A DNA stretch of 64,000 nucleotides, from positions 186,001 to 250,000 of the forward strand of contig CAVUYM010000009.1 of NCBI GenBank assembly GCA_963745675.1, given 5' to 3'. The translations under genes and the position numbers were made by a program. Position 1 is the first letter of the stretch, and every line of letters starts with the position of its first letter. This DNA comes from JAUIIK01 sp963745675. Lineage in GTDB: Bacteria; Chloroflexota; Chloroflexia; Thermomicrobiales; CFX8. Of this stretch, positions 36,648 to 45,724 are shown piece by piece. The notes beneath the pieces were generated by a model that had not been told where the DNA came from, did no database searches, and saw only the letters and a program-made list of their open reading frames with translations.

Positions 36648-38310
36648 ATGACTACGACTCCAGAGCCCGCTCGATCCGATCACCGTCGAAGTCATCGGGT
36701 CCGCGTTCAGATCGCTCGTCGAAGAGATGGGTACGGCCTTGATCCGCGCATCCTATTCGACCAACATCAAAGAGCGCCGCGATTGCTCGACGATCGTCTT
36801 CGACGCCCAGGGTCGAACGCTGGCGCAGGCCGAGCACATCCCGATCCACCTCGGTTCGCTGATGGGGTTGGTCGAGGAGATATTGCGGCGCTACGACCTC
36901 GACGAGATCGACCCCGGTGACATGTTCATCGGTAACGATGCCTACACCGGTGGAGGAACTCATCTGCCCGATATTGTCGTGCTCTCACCGGTCTTCTTCG
37001 ACGGTGAGATCGTCGGCTTCGTCAGCAACCTCTCCCACCACGCCGATTTCGTCGACCGCGGCCACGCCCACATCTATCAGGAGGGGCTGCGGATTCCGCC
37101 GGTCAAGATCTTTGACCGCGGCGAGCTTCGCGAGGATATTCTCGAATTCATCCTGCTCAACTGTCAGGTGCCGCACGAGAGACTCGGCGATCTGCGCGCC
37201 CAATTCGCCGCCAACCGGCTCGGGGTGCGCAGGATGCAGCGGTTGTGCGAACGCTACGGCGCTGATACGGTCAAGCAGGCTGGCGATGCCCTGCTCGACT
37301 ACGCCGAACGGCAAACCCGCGCCGGCATCGCCCAGATTCCGGATGGGACCTATCGTTTCACCGACTACTTCGATAGTGAGCCGCTTGGCACACAGCAGCT
37401 CGAATTCCAGGTTGCGATCACCGTCGAGGGTGATGAGATTCACCTCGATTTCAGCGGCAACCCGCCCCAGGTGCGGGCCGGGCTGAATATGGTTTGGACG
37501 GCGTTGCTGGCGACCTGCTACTACGCGGTGAAGATCGTCGTCGACCCGACGATCCTGCCGAACGCCGGCATGTACCGGCCGATCCACGTCGACAGCCGAG
37601 CCGGACAGCATCCTCAATTGCTCCGAACCGGCGGCGATAAACGGCCGTACCCAGACCTGCCAGCGCGTCGTCGATCTCATCCTCGGGGCGTTGTCTCAGG
37701 CCGTTCCGGAGCGGGTCATCGCGGCCTGCACCGGCTCGAACTCCGGCGATCACCTTCTCCGGCGTCGATCCGCGTAGCGGCCAGTACTACTCCTACCTGG
37801 AGACGATCGGCGGCGGATTCGGGGCACGGGCAACGAAAGATGGGCTCGATGGCGTGCAGACGCACGTCACCAACACGAGCAACCTGCCGGTCGAGAGTCT
37901 GGAGCAGGAGTACCCGATTCTGGTCGAGCGCTACGAGCTCGCCTCCGGTACCGGCGGCTCCGGACGGCATCGCGGCGGCATGGCGATTCGCCGGTCTGTC
38001 CGGGTGCCAGGGTCATCAGGCGGCTTTCGGCGGCTCGACCAGCCGGCGGCTCAGCTCTCCCTGGGGGTTGGATCGTGGGTTGCCGGGCGCACGCGCGCTT
38101 ATCGTGCTCGATCGTCCCGATGGAAGTCACTTCGAAGATACCCAGATCCCAACGCTGCTCGAATCCGGCGACGTCATCACCATCCAGACGGCCGGCTCCG
38201 GTGGTTACGGACCTGCGTCCGAGCGTCCGCGCCGAGCAGGTGCGGCGCGACGTCGAGGATGAGGTGATCACGCGCAGCAGGCCCGGCGAGGATTACGGCT
38301 TCCCGGCTAG
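36648..38310 (+). CDS. Hydantoinase subunit B (HyuB family, multiply frameshifted)
   Basis: Partner of HyuA. Near 36660-36700 the frame changes, then a long clean stretch reads MGTALIRASYSTNIKERRDC, AEHIPIHLGSLMGLVEEILR, GDMFIGNDAYTGGGTHLPDI and VSNLSHHADFVDRGHAHIYQ. From about 37595 the frame changes repeatedly (near 37595, 37745, 38005, 38060 and 38220), giving SILNCSEPAAINGRTQTCQR, YYSYLETIGGGFGARATKDG and ESLEQEYPILVERYELASGT. The end is uncertain; TAG 38308 is the likeliest stop. All family blocks are present in order, which argues for indel errors. Confidence 0.87.
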
Positions 38311-38589
38311 GCGAGCCGCACTAATAGCGGAGAGTCCAGCGCAGTGGAGCGTTCGATCTTCGGGCACTGCGCCTGTCCTCGTAGCAATTCATCAACCGTA
38401 TTGATCTACGACCTTCACTACGTACGTAGATCAACGGATATCCACTGCCCAGCTTGCCGATTACGTACTTCTCACAATGGCAGGCACCGCCAAACGGCAT
38501 AAGATCAATGTAGTCACACATATTGCTCGGCGAGATGACCCGCGCTGTGGCTGGTTCCATCTTGCCGTCCATACAGAGAGGAACTGAAG

Positions 38590-38826
38590 ATGACCGCTTC
38601 AGTTGTCAGGCCGACGACGCTCCAAGAACAGGCGCGCGTGTTGCGGAATGATTTCCCCGAACTTTTCGAACACCTCAGCCGTCGCGATGAGAAGCTCCAG
38701 CGAGCCGTTCGCCGCATGCCGAGCCCGGCCGATGTCGAGCTTAGCGCCACCTGGAACCATCGCAGATTCGTTGAGCGAACCCTCGAGAAGATCGGGCCTG
38801 GACTCGGCGAACTGGGCGCCAGCTAG
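38590..38826 (+). CDS. Small hypothetical protein
   Basis: 78 residues starting MTASVVRPTTLQEQARVLRN with GAGAGGAACTG upstream. Highly charged, predicted helical (DFPELFEHLSRRDEKLQRAV), no membrane segment or known motif. Codon use has the G/C-rich third positions of its neighbours, which favours a real gene. It lies alone between hyuB and the first MFS gene of the accessory cluster, 137 bases upstream of it. Function unknown. Confidence 0.5.
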   Translation: MTASVVRPTTLQEQARVLRNDFPELFEHLSRRDEKLQRAVRRMPSPADVELSATWNHRRFVERTLEKIGPGLGELGAS

Positions 38827-38962
38827 ATGCCGCGCGGATAAACATCGATTGCGTTTCGGCATGCCGCAAGCACGGATGACGATCCGCTCCCGCGAGTTAA
38901 TGCCTCCGGCAATGAAGCGCATTCGTGGGGACTAGCCACACTCTGAAACGGAGACGGCGACG

Positions 38963-40192
38963 ATGCCGATCACCACACAATCCAATGGAAGCGACACCAA
39001 CCGACCACAGATGGTCATTCTGACGTTGGCTCTCGCTGCGATGCTCGGCATGCTCAACGGGTTCTCTCTGAGCGCGTTCATGCCAGCGGTTGCCCGTGAT
39101 CTCGATGTGTCGGTGCCTCTGCTTGGTCAAGTCATGACCGCCACATTTGTCGGCGCAACACTTGTCAGCGTTTTCGCGGGACCGATGGCCGATCTCTATG
39201 GCAAACGCCGACTCATCTCGATTGGGCTTACGGCACTCACGCTTAGCGCCATCGGAACGGCGTTCGCTCCGACCTTTGGCTGGCTGCTTGCGACCCGCAT
39301 GATCTCCGCCGTCAGCGCCGGTGTGCTAGCCGGAACAACGCTGGCGATGGCCGGGTCGCTTTTCGACGGAGATGAGCGCCGTCACGCGATGGCCTGGATA
39401 GCCTCAGGTATCGCTGCAGGAGGGGTTATCGGATTGCCCCTCTTGACGGTAATCGCTGAACTCACATCCTGGCGGACGAGCTTCGGCGTTATTGGTGTCC
39501 TGGGTCTGCTTTGGATCATCCTGATCCAGCGCCTGCTTCCAAACGACGCGCGTCCTGGCGGTCGCATCCAACCCGCCAAGATTCTGGCAGCCTATCGTCC
39601 GCTGCTAGGCGATCGCATGATGCTCTCCTTCTATGGGTCGACGGTGACGAGATCAATAGGTTGGACGGGAACGCTCACATATCTCGGCGCCTACCTCGGA
39701 GATGAGTTGCATCTCTCAACTTCGGAAATCGGTCTGGCCTATATGGTCGGTGGCGGCGGTTACTTCATCGGCACGAAGCTGGCCGGAACACGCTTCGGCA
39801 GCAGCGACCTGCGCGCCATCTACGGCACAGCAACGATGGCTATGGGTATCTTCCTTGCACTTTCAGTTTCCCTTCCAATAGGCCCAATTCCGGCAATCGG
39901 GCTACTGATGGTGGCGGGCATTACCGGCGGATTCGGGTGGGTCGCTCTGGTGAGCCTGGTTTCGATCAGTTCGCCGACCGGCCAGGGCACGACGATGTCA
40001 CTCAACGCGGCAATGTTTCAGGTCGGGTCAGCTCTGGGCGGACTCTTCGGCGGACTGCTTCTGGCCATTGGAGGCTACGCAACGCTCGGGCTGGGGTTGA
40101 TGGGCTTTGCCTTCCTCGCCGTCTCACTCGTTTGGCGACCGGCGCCGCTGGCACTCCGCAGCCGCAACCCGCGAACAGCTGCGGCCGAATGA
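38963..40192 (+). CDS. MFS transporter (first of the accessory cluster)
   Basis: 409 residues with twelve predicted helices. The MFS motif A loop is seen as GPMADLYGKRRLISIGLTAL after TM2. The N-terminus MPITTQSNGSDTNRP is hydrophilic. It resembles DHA1-type drug or metabolite exporters. The second MFS protein at 46653-47850 has the same opening architecture (PFIPEIADDLGHSVSVIGQA versus AFMPAVARDLDVSVPLLGQV), so they are paralogues bracketing the cluster. Complete, no frame changes. Confidence 0.9.
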   Translation: MPITTQSNGSDTNRPQMVILTLALAAMLGMLNGFSLSAFMPAVARDLDVSVPLLGQVMTATFVGATLVSVFAGPMADLYGKRRLISIGLTALTLSAIGTAFAPTFGWLLATRMISAVSAGVLAGTTLAMAGSLFDGDERRHAMAWIASGIAAGGVIGLPLLTVIAELTSWRTSFGVIGVLGLLWIILIQRLLPNDARPGGRIQPAKILAAYRPLLGDRMMLSFYGSTVTRSIGWTGTLTYLGAYLGDELHLSTSEIGLAYMVGGGGYFIGTKLAGTRFGSSDLRAIYGTATMAMGIFLALSVSLPIGPIPAIGLLMVAGITGGFGWVALVSLVSISSPTGQGTTMSLNAAMFQVGSALGGLFGGLLLAIGGYATLGLGLMGFAFLAVSLVWRPAPLALRSRNPRTAAAE

Positions 40193-40309
40193 ACGAGTGG
40201 AGGCGTTCAGTCCTTTCGGCTGCGGCGCCATTCCGCATATTGAAAGGACGGACAAGAAGACTCAAAAGCAATCAGAACTCTGCGCGCTTCATAGAGAAAG
40301 GCCAACACC

Positions 40310-40627
40310 ATGCTTTACATCGTTCGTAGCCGCATGAAGGAAGCGACGACCGGGGCCGACTTTGGCCCGTTGAATCGCCTGCTCAATCAGGAGATCATCC
40401 CCGCTCTGAGCAACGTTGCCGGTGTCAACTCAGCCGAGGCGTACAACAGCATCACCGGCGAGATCGTGCTGATTCTCGATATCGACAACATGGCAACGGT
40501 GGATCGGGTGCTGACCGATCAGGCGACCTCCGCTTCGGTCGGCAAATTCCTCGAATTTACAACCCGCACTGGCGGTGAGATCCTCTACGACCGCCCTGCC
40601 TGGCAAGGGCTCTACGGTAACGACTAG
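40310..40627 (+). CDS. Single-domain ferredoxin-like alpha/beta protein
   Basis: 105 residues: MLYIVRSRMKEATTGADFGP, a helix LNRLLNQEIIPAL, a strand SAEAYNSITGEIVLILDIDN, helix TVDRVLTDQATSASVG and a last strand with EILYDRPAWQGLYGND. The beta-alpha-beta-beta-alpha-beta order suggests a dimeric alpha/beta-barrel (DABB-like) fold. No catalytic residue is obvious. GAGAAAGG lies upstream. First of five related genes in tandem with 33, 31, 15 and 133 bases between them; probably one operon. Fold assignment is by pattern only. Confidence 0.65.
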   Translation: MLYIVRSRMKEATTGADFGPLNRLLNQEIIPALSNVAGVNSAEAYNSITGEIVLILDIDNMATVDRVLTDQATSASVGKFLEFTTRTGGEILYDRPAWQGLYGND

Positions 40628-40660
40628 CAACAACTATTTCTCAAAGGAAGGTACGTACCA

Positions 40661-41332
40661 ATGACTGTTCGACGCATCGATTTCGCAGAGGTGAAACCCG
40701 GAAGACTGCAGGAGTACGTCTCGGTTTTCAACGATATGAAGGAGGCAATGACGGCCGTTACGACCCCGAACATGCGGCTGATGGTCGTCAATCATGGCGA
40801 GGCGGGTCCTCCCAATCTGACGACTGGCCACTGCTACGCGGTGGCGGACTTCGACTCAGCGGCTGAATATGGCGAATTCATGAACGTTGCTCGGGAGGAC
40901 GAGAAGATCCAGAAAGTCTGGGCGCACATCAACAGCGCCGACTCCCCGGTGGTGAACCGCGGGAGCGGATTGCTCCATAGGTTCGAAGAGGGTGGCGCAC
41001 CCGCCCCGCCTCCCGACGGATCGGTGGCACTCGTACGTGCCTGGAAGATCGCGCCGGGAATGATGGAAGTGGCTCGGGCAGCCGGTGCTGTTTTGAACAA
41101 GCATGCCGAGGTCCACGGCGGCCACTACCAGGTCATGCGGCCGATGGTAGCGTCGTCAGCCGGGCCGAGCGTGATCGTCTCCTTCACTTTTCCCGACTGG
41201 TCGGGACTCGGTCCATTCCTCGACAAGATCAACAGTGACCCGGAGATCCAGAAGGTCGCCGAGTCCTTTCGCAGCGCGACACCTACCGGGCAGATCCTAC
41301 AGGCCCACGTCGCCACGACGATCGCTTCATGA
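40661..41332 (+). CDS. Double-domain ferredoxin-like (DABB-like) protein A
   Basis: 223 residues made of two similar halves. The N-half begins MTVRRIDFAEVKPGRLQEYV, contains YAVADFDSAAEYGEFMN and ends at INSADSPVV; the C-half begins VALVRAWKIAPGMMEVAR and contains VIVSFTFPDWSGLGPFL. Both have strand, helix, two strands, helix, strand, with K-(V/I)-x-P-G after the first strand. A-D-S-P is shared with neighbours. Such folds occur in small-molecule monooxygenases, EthD, NIPSNAP and stress proteins. Function unknown. AAGGAAGG precedes the start. Confidence 0.7.
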   Translation: MTVRRIDFAEVKPGRLQEYVSVFNDMKEAMTAVTTPNMRLMVVNHGEAGPPNLTTGHCYAVADFDSAAEYGEFMNVAREDEKIQKVWAHINSADSPVVNRGSGLLHRFEEGGAPAPPPDGSVALVRAWKIAPGMMEVARAAGAVLNKHAEVHGGHYQVMRPMVASSAGPSVIVSFTFPDWSGLGPFLDKINSDPEIQKVAESFRSATPTGQILQAHVATTIAS

Positions 41333-41363
41333 TCTGAATACCCAAGGAACGGACAACTGACCA

Positions 41364-42023
41364 ATGACTGTTCGACGTATCGATAGCGCACACGTCAAAC
41401 CAGGGAGGCACCAGGAATACTTCCAGCTCGTTAGCGCGTTTGCCGACGCCATCGAACCACTTGGTGTTTCACCAATCACCGTTGTGCGTTCCAGTTCTGG
41501 TGGACCAAGTACAGGGATGTACAGCGCATTCGCTGACTGGGAGTCGATGGAAGCCTACGGCGATTTCATGGATGCTGCAGTCGCAAACGAAGCGGTTCAA
41601 CAATCCTTTGGCGCCTTCTACGCCGCCGATTCGCCGGTGACGATGGGCGCGTCAAGTCTAGTTATCCAGCTCGCCACCTTCGGGGCCGACGAACCAACGG
41701 GTCAGCCGGGCGTCGCAGCAATTGTTCGCACCTGGGCACCACCGCGCGGCAAACAATCAGTCATCGTCGAGGCCTTCAGCAACGTCGCTGATCTCTACAG
41801 CCACACGAATGCCCACTTCACCATTGGGGAAATCTTCGGGGGTGGTCCGGCAACTGGCCACGTCATGTCGGCTGTCGTCTTCCCCAATTTGCGCGAGCTC
41901 GGAGCCTATGTCGACGATATGCGCAACAACCCTCGGATCGCCGAGATGATCCAGGAGAACGCTAGCAGTGACGCTCCTGTCGAGATGCTCAGCTCCAGCA
42001 TCGTGAGATCGGTTCCATTCTAA
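41364..42023 (+). CDS. Double-domain ferredoxin-like (DABB-like) protein B
   Basis: 219 residues, paralogous to the preceding protein: MTVRRIDSAHVKPGRHQEYF, SAFADWESMEAYGDFMDAA and YAADSPVTMG in the first half; VAAIVRTWAPPRGKQSVIVE, HFTIGEIFGGGPATGHVMSA and FPNLRELGAYVDDMRNNPRI in the second. The shared MTVRRID start and spacing show recent tandem duplication. No signal peptide, so cytoplasmic. CAAGGAACGGACAAC precedes the start. Confidence 0.7.
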   Translation: MTVRRIDSAHVKPGRHQEYFQLVSAFADAIEPLGVSPITVVRSSSGGPSTGMYSAFADWESMEAYGDFMDAAVANEAVQQSFGAFYAADSPVTMGASSLVIQLATFGADEPTGQPGVAAIVRTWAPPRGKQSVIVEAFSNVADLYSHTNAHFTIGEIFGGGPATGHVMSAVVFPNLRELGAYVDDMRNNPRIAEMIQENASSDAPVEMLSSSIVRSVPF

Positions 42024-42038
42024 GGAGGGAGATAAGAG

Positions 42039-42683
42039 ATGACTATCCTTCGCGCCGACGGCTGGAACGTCAAACCCGGCCGGATTCAAGATGTCAGGCA
42101 ATACGCGAGCGAGATGAAGCCGCTGATTCGCAAGCATGGCGGCAGCTCCCCTAGACTCATGCGGGTCGCGATTGGCGGAACCTCCACCGGGCTCGTCTAT
42201 GGCGAGTTCGTGGTGGAGGATATGGAATCCCATGGGCGTGTGACGGCTGGCCTGCTCGCAGACGATGACTTCAAGGAACTCCAGGAGTCGTTCGGCGGCC
42301 CGGACGGTCCAACGACAAGTCACACGACGCTCCTCGTTGAGATCCTTGCTGAGGTTGGCGCGCGCACCGAGAGTGTCGAAGGCTGCGTCGAAAGTATTCA
42401 GAGCTTTCGCGTACCAGCCTGGCATCAATCTGACTTCGTCGAACTCGTCGGCGAACTCGCCAGCTTCACCGATCAGCACGATGCCCGGCTCCGAGTTCTG
42501 CATGGACTCACCGGCGAGAACACCGGCAGCCTGAGTTTCGTTGCCGAGTTCGCCAACATGGGTGCCTACGGCCGCTTCGCTGACGAAATCTGGCCGCAAC
42601 CGGCGTTCCGGGACCTTGTCGGGCGCCTGGCCGCACTCGGCGAACACACCGACGGCAGCCTCCACGCGGAGATTGTCGTCTAG
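42039..42683 (+). CDS. Double-domain ferredoxin-like (DABB-like) protein C
   Basis: 214 residues: TILRADGWNVKPGRIQDVRQ, GTSTGLVYGEFVVEDMESHG and GGPDGPTTSH in the N-half, then VESIQSFRVPAWHQSDFVEL, GSLSFVAEFANMGAYGRFAD and PAFRDLVGRLAAL in the C-half. More divergent than A and B, but with the same strand-helix register and the K-P-G turn. TAAGGAGGGAG upstream gives the strongest ribosome site of the set. It is followed by an interspersed repeat that separates it from the last member. Confidence 0.7.
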   Translation: MTILRADGWNVKPGRIQDVRQYASEMKPLIRKHGGSSPRLMRVAIGGTSTGLVYGEFVVEDMESHGRVTAGLLADDDFKELQESFGGPDGPTTSHTTLLVEILAEVGARTESVEGCVESIQSFRVPAWHQSDFVELVGELASFTDQHDARLRVLHGLTGENTGSLSFVAEFANMGAYGRFADEIWPQPAFRDLVGRLAALGEHTDGSLHAEIVV

Positions 42684-42705
42684 CCAAATCAGGGATTAGA
42701 AGACT

Positions 42706-42798
42706 ATTCACCCTGTCCCCTCTTCCCTTCTAACTCGCACTCGCTCCCCCGCGTAGCTCAGCGGAGCGAGTGCAAGCGGAGGCCGGGGGTGAGGGAAT
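42706..42798. repeat. Interspersed palindromic repeat (CCCTCACCCCCGGCC type)
   Basis: Outer ends ATTCACCCT and GGGGGTGAGGGAAT are roughly complementary; the core has perfect 11-bp arms GCACTCGCTCC (42737-42747) and GGAGCGAGTGC (42763-42773) around a 15-base loop. It resembles the common intergenic repeat seen in many high-GC bacteria. Located inside the alpha/beta-barrel gene series, it could act as a mRNA hairpin. Confidence 0.7.
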
Positions 42799-42816
42799 TC
42801 CCCGAAAGGAAACACC

Positions 42817-43152
42817 ATGTCTACATCTAACGGCAAAGCCGTGCGTACCGTCTGGCAAGTACAGATCAAGCCGGGCCAGATGGCGGCGTTCATGGACACT
42901 TTCAGCTCCAACCGGGCGATGGCCCGGCGCGTCTGGGGCAGCACCGCTCAGGTGTTGCGAACGGCGGTTGGCGGCGCAGGGAGCGGGACCGTTGCCCTCG
43001 TCACCAACTTTGAGAGCATGGCCGATTTCGGCGAGCGCTGGGATCGAGCCCAGTCGGATGAGGAGTGGCTCAAATTCCTGGCTTGGTTCAACGGCCCCGA
43101 CTCGCCGGCAACGACCCTGTCGATCGCATTGATGAGCGACATCACGCCGTAG
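42817..43152 (+). CDS. Single-domain ferredoxin-like (DABB-like) protein D
   Basis: 111 residues: VRTVWQVQIKPGQMAAFMDT, VALVTNFESMADFGERWDRA and NGPDSPATTLSIALMSDITP. It corresponds to one half of the two-domain neighbours and carries the same K-P-G turn, the F-E-S-M segment and the G-P-D-S-P motif. CGAAAGGAAACACC precedes the ATG. A decayed copy with an internal deletion and a stop lies at 44239-44430, so this member has also been duplicated. Function unknown. Confidence 0.7.
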   Translation: MSTSNGKAVRTVWQVQIKPGQMAAFMDTFSSNRAMARRVWGSTAQVLRTAVGGAGSGTVALVTNFESMADFGERWDRAQSDEEWLKFLAWFNGPDSPATTLSIALMSDITP

Positions 43153-43312
43153 TCATCGCCGGTTGCCGATCCGGACATTTTCTATGTCTGCGCTATGATG
43201 GACCTCGCACGATAGTCCAGCCGAGCTGCCGGCCTTCGCCTCACGTGCCCCCGTGCGCGATATGACCGGCAATCCTTGCTCGACGCCCGGATCAGCGAAT
43301 GGAGCATGAGCA

Positions 43313-44161
43313 ATGACGGAGCACGATTTGGATCAGATCAGCGGAGCCGATATGGCTGATGTTGACCAATCGGTCAACCCAAGGGCCAGCGTGAACTATC
43401 TCGATGCCGCCACCCGACGGTCGCTCGATGCGAAGATCAGCAGCTATGCCAAGCTCGGCCTCGCCCGAGGCGATGCAGTCCTCGATATTGGCTGCGGTAC
43501 TGGCGACGATGTTAGGAGGATGGCGGAGATCGTCGGGTCGACCGGAAGGGCCGTTGGACTTGATTCTAGTGAGGTGATGGTTGCCCAGGCACGCGCACGC
43601 TCCGAGGGGACGAATCTGCCAGCCGAGTTCGTCCAGGGCAGCGCCTATGAGCTCCCGTTTGAGAATGACAGCTTCGACGCCTGCCGCTGCGAGCGGGTGC
43701 TCCAGCATCTCGACGAACCACTAGCGGCCATCCGGGAGATGATGCGGGTCGTCCGTCCGGGAGGACGCGTCCTGCTGCTCGATCCCGACTTCGGTTCAGG
43801 TGTTCTGGACACATCACATCCGGAAATTCACGAGCGCATGCGGCTATTCGGGCAGAAGTGGCGCGAGACCCAGCCTGGAAGCGGCTGGCGTGGACGGCAG
43901 CTCTGGGGCTTGGCTCATCAGGCGGGGCTGGAAGCAGTGGAGATTGAGGGCCTCACCATCACGATTACTTCCTACAGGGCGGCCAACGCACTCGCTGGAC
44001 TAGAGACCCGCACGGCAGGGGCGGTGAAGGCGGGTGTTGTAAGCCAGGAGGAAGCAGACATGTACCTTGAAGACTTAAGGGACCGCGACGCCGCCAACCG
44101 CTTCTTTACCGGCATCACCGGGTTTCAGGTTGTAGGGACGGCGCCATCGGTTGCTGAGTGA
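43313..44161 (+). CDS. Class I SAM-dependent methyltransferase (UbiE-like)
   Basis: 282 residues. Motif I VLDIGCGTGDDVRRMAEIV, acidic end of strand 2 AVGLDSSEVMVAQARAR, motif post-I EFVQGSAYELPFENDSFDAC and motif III MMRVVRPGGRVLLLDPDFGS are all clear. The N-terminal 35 residues (ADMADVDQSVNPRASVNYLD) are typical of UbiE-like small-molecule methyltransferases. Its place among the DABB-like genes suggests it modifies the same metabolite. Complete. Confidence 0.9.
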   Translation: MTEHDLDQISGADMADVDQSVNPRASVNYLDAATRRSLDAKISSYAKLGLARGDAVLDIGCGTGDDVRRMAEIVGSTGRAVGLDSSEVMVAQARARSEGTNLPAEFVQGSAYELPFENDSFDACRCERVLQHLDEPLAAIREMMRVVRPGGRVLLLDPDFGSGVLDTSHPEIHERMRLFGQKWRETQPGSGWRGRQLWGLAHQAGLEAVEIEGLTITITSYRAANALAGLETRTAGAVKAGVVSQEEADMYLEDLRDRDAANRFFTGITGFQVVGTAPSVAE

Positions 44162-44238
44162 GCCACCTCCGGAAATTTCCTCGAAGGCTGCAATCGGCTA
44201 TTCTGTAGAGGACGAGCACTCTCTCAGAGAGGCCAACG

Positions 44239-44430
44239 ATGGATACTCTTTCCACTCCTGAATCCTGGCGAGTTGTCCTCGTCACTGGCTTTGAGAAGAT
44301 GGCCGATTTCGGCGAGCGCTAGGGACGGGCTCAGTCCGACGACGAACGGCTCGAATTCCTGGCCCGGCTGAATGGCCCTGACTCGCCGGCAATGACCTTG
44401 TCGATCGTGCTGATGACGGACATCACGCCG
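44239..44430 (+). pseudogene. Decayed copy of single-domain protein D
   Basis: ATG 44239 after CAGAGAGGCC gives MDTLSTPESWRVVLVTGFEK then MADFGER, a TAG where protein D has Trp, and onward GRAQSDDERLEFLARLNGPD and SPAMTLSIVLMTDITP. Compared with 42817-43152 the first ~40 core residues are deleted and a stop is present, while the rest aligns nearly residue for residue. A remnant of gene duplication; translation across TAG is unlikely because the fold is incomplete. Confidence 0.8.
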
Positions 44431-44588
44431 GATAATTTAGCCGCCTTAGACTCCCCCAATCTCATCTACACTGCGGTAGCACTCGCAGTTACTCCGAACC
44501 GCTTGTCGTAGTCAGGACGAAGGCGTAGCCGGGGCCGGAAGTGTGCACGGTTTGTGCTAGCCAAAATGGAAATTTGGGAGTTCATCAC

Positions 44589-45633
44589 ATGCAAGCAAGC
44601 GATCTGATGCGGCAACCGCTCACTGTCATCGGGGCGGGCGCAATCGGTGGGACGGTCGGGGCGTACCTGGCTCATGCCGGTTTCGATGTGACCCTGGTGG
44701 ACACGGTCCGCGAACATGTTGATGCTATGAACGCACACGGCCTGAGACTCACCGGTGGGCGTGGGGAGAACACGTTTCCAGTGAAAGCCGTTCACCCGGA
44801 TGACCTGGAGGGTCCGCTTGGCGTGACCTTTCTCTGCGTCAAGGGTCACTACACCGACGCGGCCATGGCGCAGTATGGGTCGCTACTGGCGGATGACGGC
44901 TACATCGTCTCGCTGCAGAACGGGCTGAACGAGGAAATCATCGCGCAGCATGTTGGACGGGAACGAACCGTCGGGGCATTCGTTCATTTCGGAGCGGACT
45001 ACATTGAGCCGGGACTCATCCTGGTTGGCCAGGAAGGGCCGATTATTCGTCGGCGAGCTGGATGGTTCGGTCACTGAGCGCATCGAGTCAGTGCGCGATA
45101 TCCTCAACCATTTCATTCCGACGACGATCACCACCAACATCAACGGCTATCTCTGGGGAAAGCTCTGCTATGGCGCGACGATATTTGCCGTCTCGACCGT
45201 CGATGCGCCGGTTGTGGATGTTATTGATGACGATCTGGGCAGAGAGATTTGCAGGCTGGCGTCCGCTGAAGGCTATCGCGTCGGGATGACACAGGCGCAG
45301 CCGCTCGAGATGATCGGCGATTTCAATCCCAATGATTTTGCCCCAGGCGATGATTTCGTTGAGAGGGCTGATGCGAGCCTGCTGGCGATGGCCGTTCCCT
45401 GGCGTACCTCGGTCAAACAGCACATGGGCCCCTGGCGGGATCTGGCGATCAAGAAGCGCAAGACTGAGATTGACATGCAGATAAAGGTCATCGTGGACTT
45501 CGGGCAGCGCCTTGGCATTCCAACGCCGGTCAACGCCGCCGTCCTGCAGGTTATCCATGAGATCGAAGAGGATCGTCGCGGAATGGACTGGTCTAACCTG
45601 GATGATATCGCTGTCATGGCTGGTATCCGCTGA
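44589..45633 (+). CDS. Ketopantoate reductase-like (ApbA/PanE family) oxidoreductase (one frameshift)
   Basis: NADPH-dependent 2-ketoacid reductase fold. The start at 44589 (TTGGGAG upstream) gives LTVIGAGAIGGTVGAYLAHA, the dinucleotide motif, and FLCVKGHYTDAAM with IVSLQNGLNEEIIAQHVG. The frame changes near 45035 and continues RLFVGELDGSVTERIESVRD, then TNINGYLWGKLCYGATIFAV, containing the N-x-x-x-x-x-W-x-K segment of the family, and ending DDIAVMAGIR. About 348 residues, longer than PanE. With no pantothenate genes nearby, a related hydroxyacid pathway enzyme is more likely than coenzyme A synthesis. Confidence 0.88.
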
Positions 45634-45724
45634 GTTTGCGTTGCTATGTTGTGGCCAGCGATGAACTGAGGATGTGTGCAACCGCAACGAGCGAGTTGCA
45701 AACGCCTGCGATGAAAGGATCAAC

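Noticed and set aside
42706..42798. CRISPR-like repeat
   Set aside because: Single palindromic unit without spacers or repeated units; no cas genes anywhere in the window.
44239..44430. TAG readthrough (pyrrolysine-like) in the DABB-like copy
   Set aside because: The copy also lacks a third of the domain, so it is simply a pseudogene.
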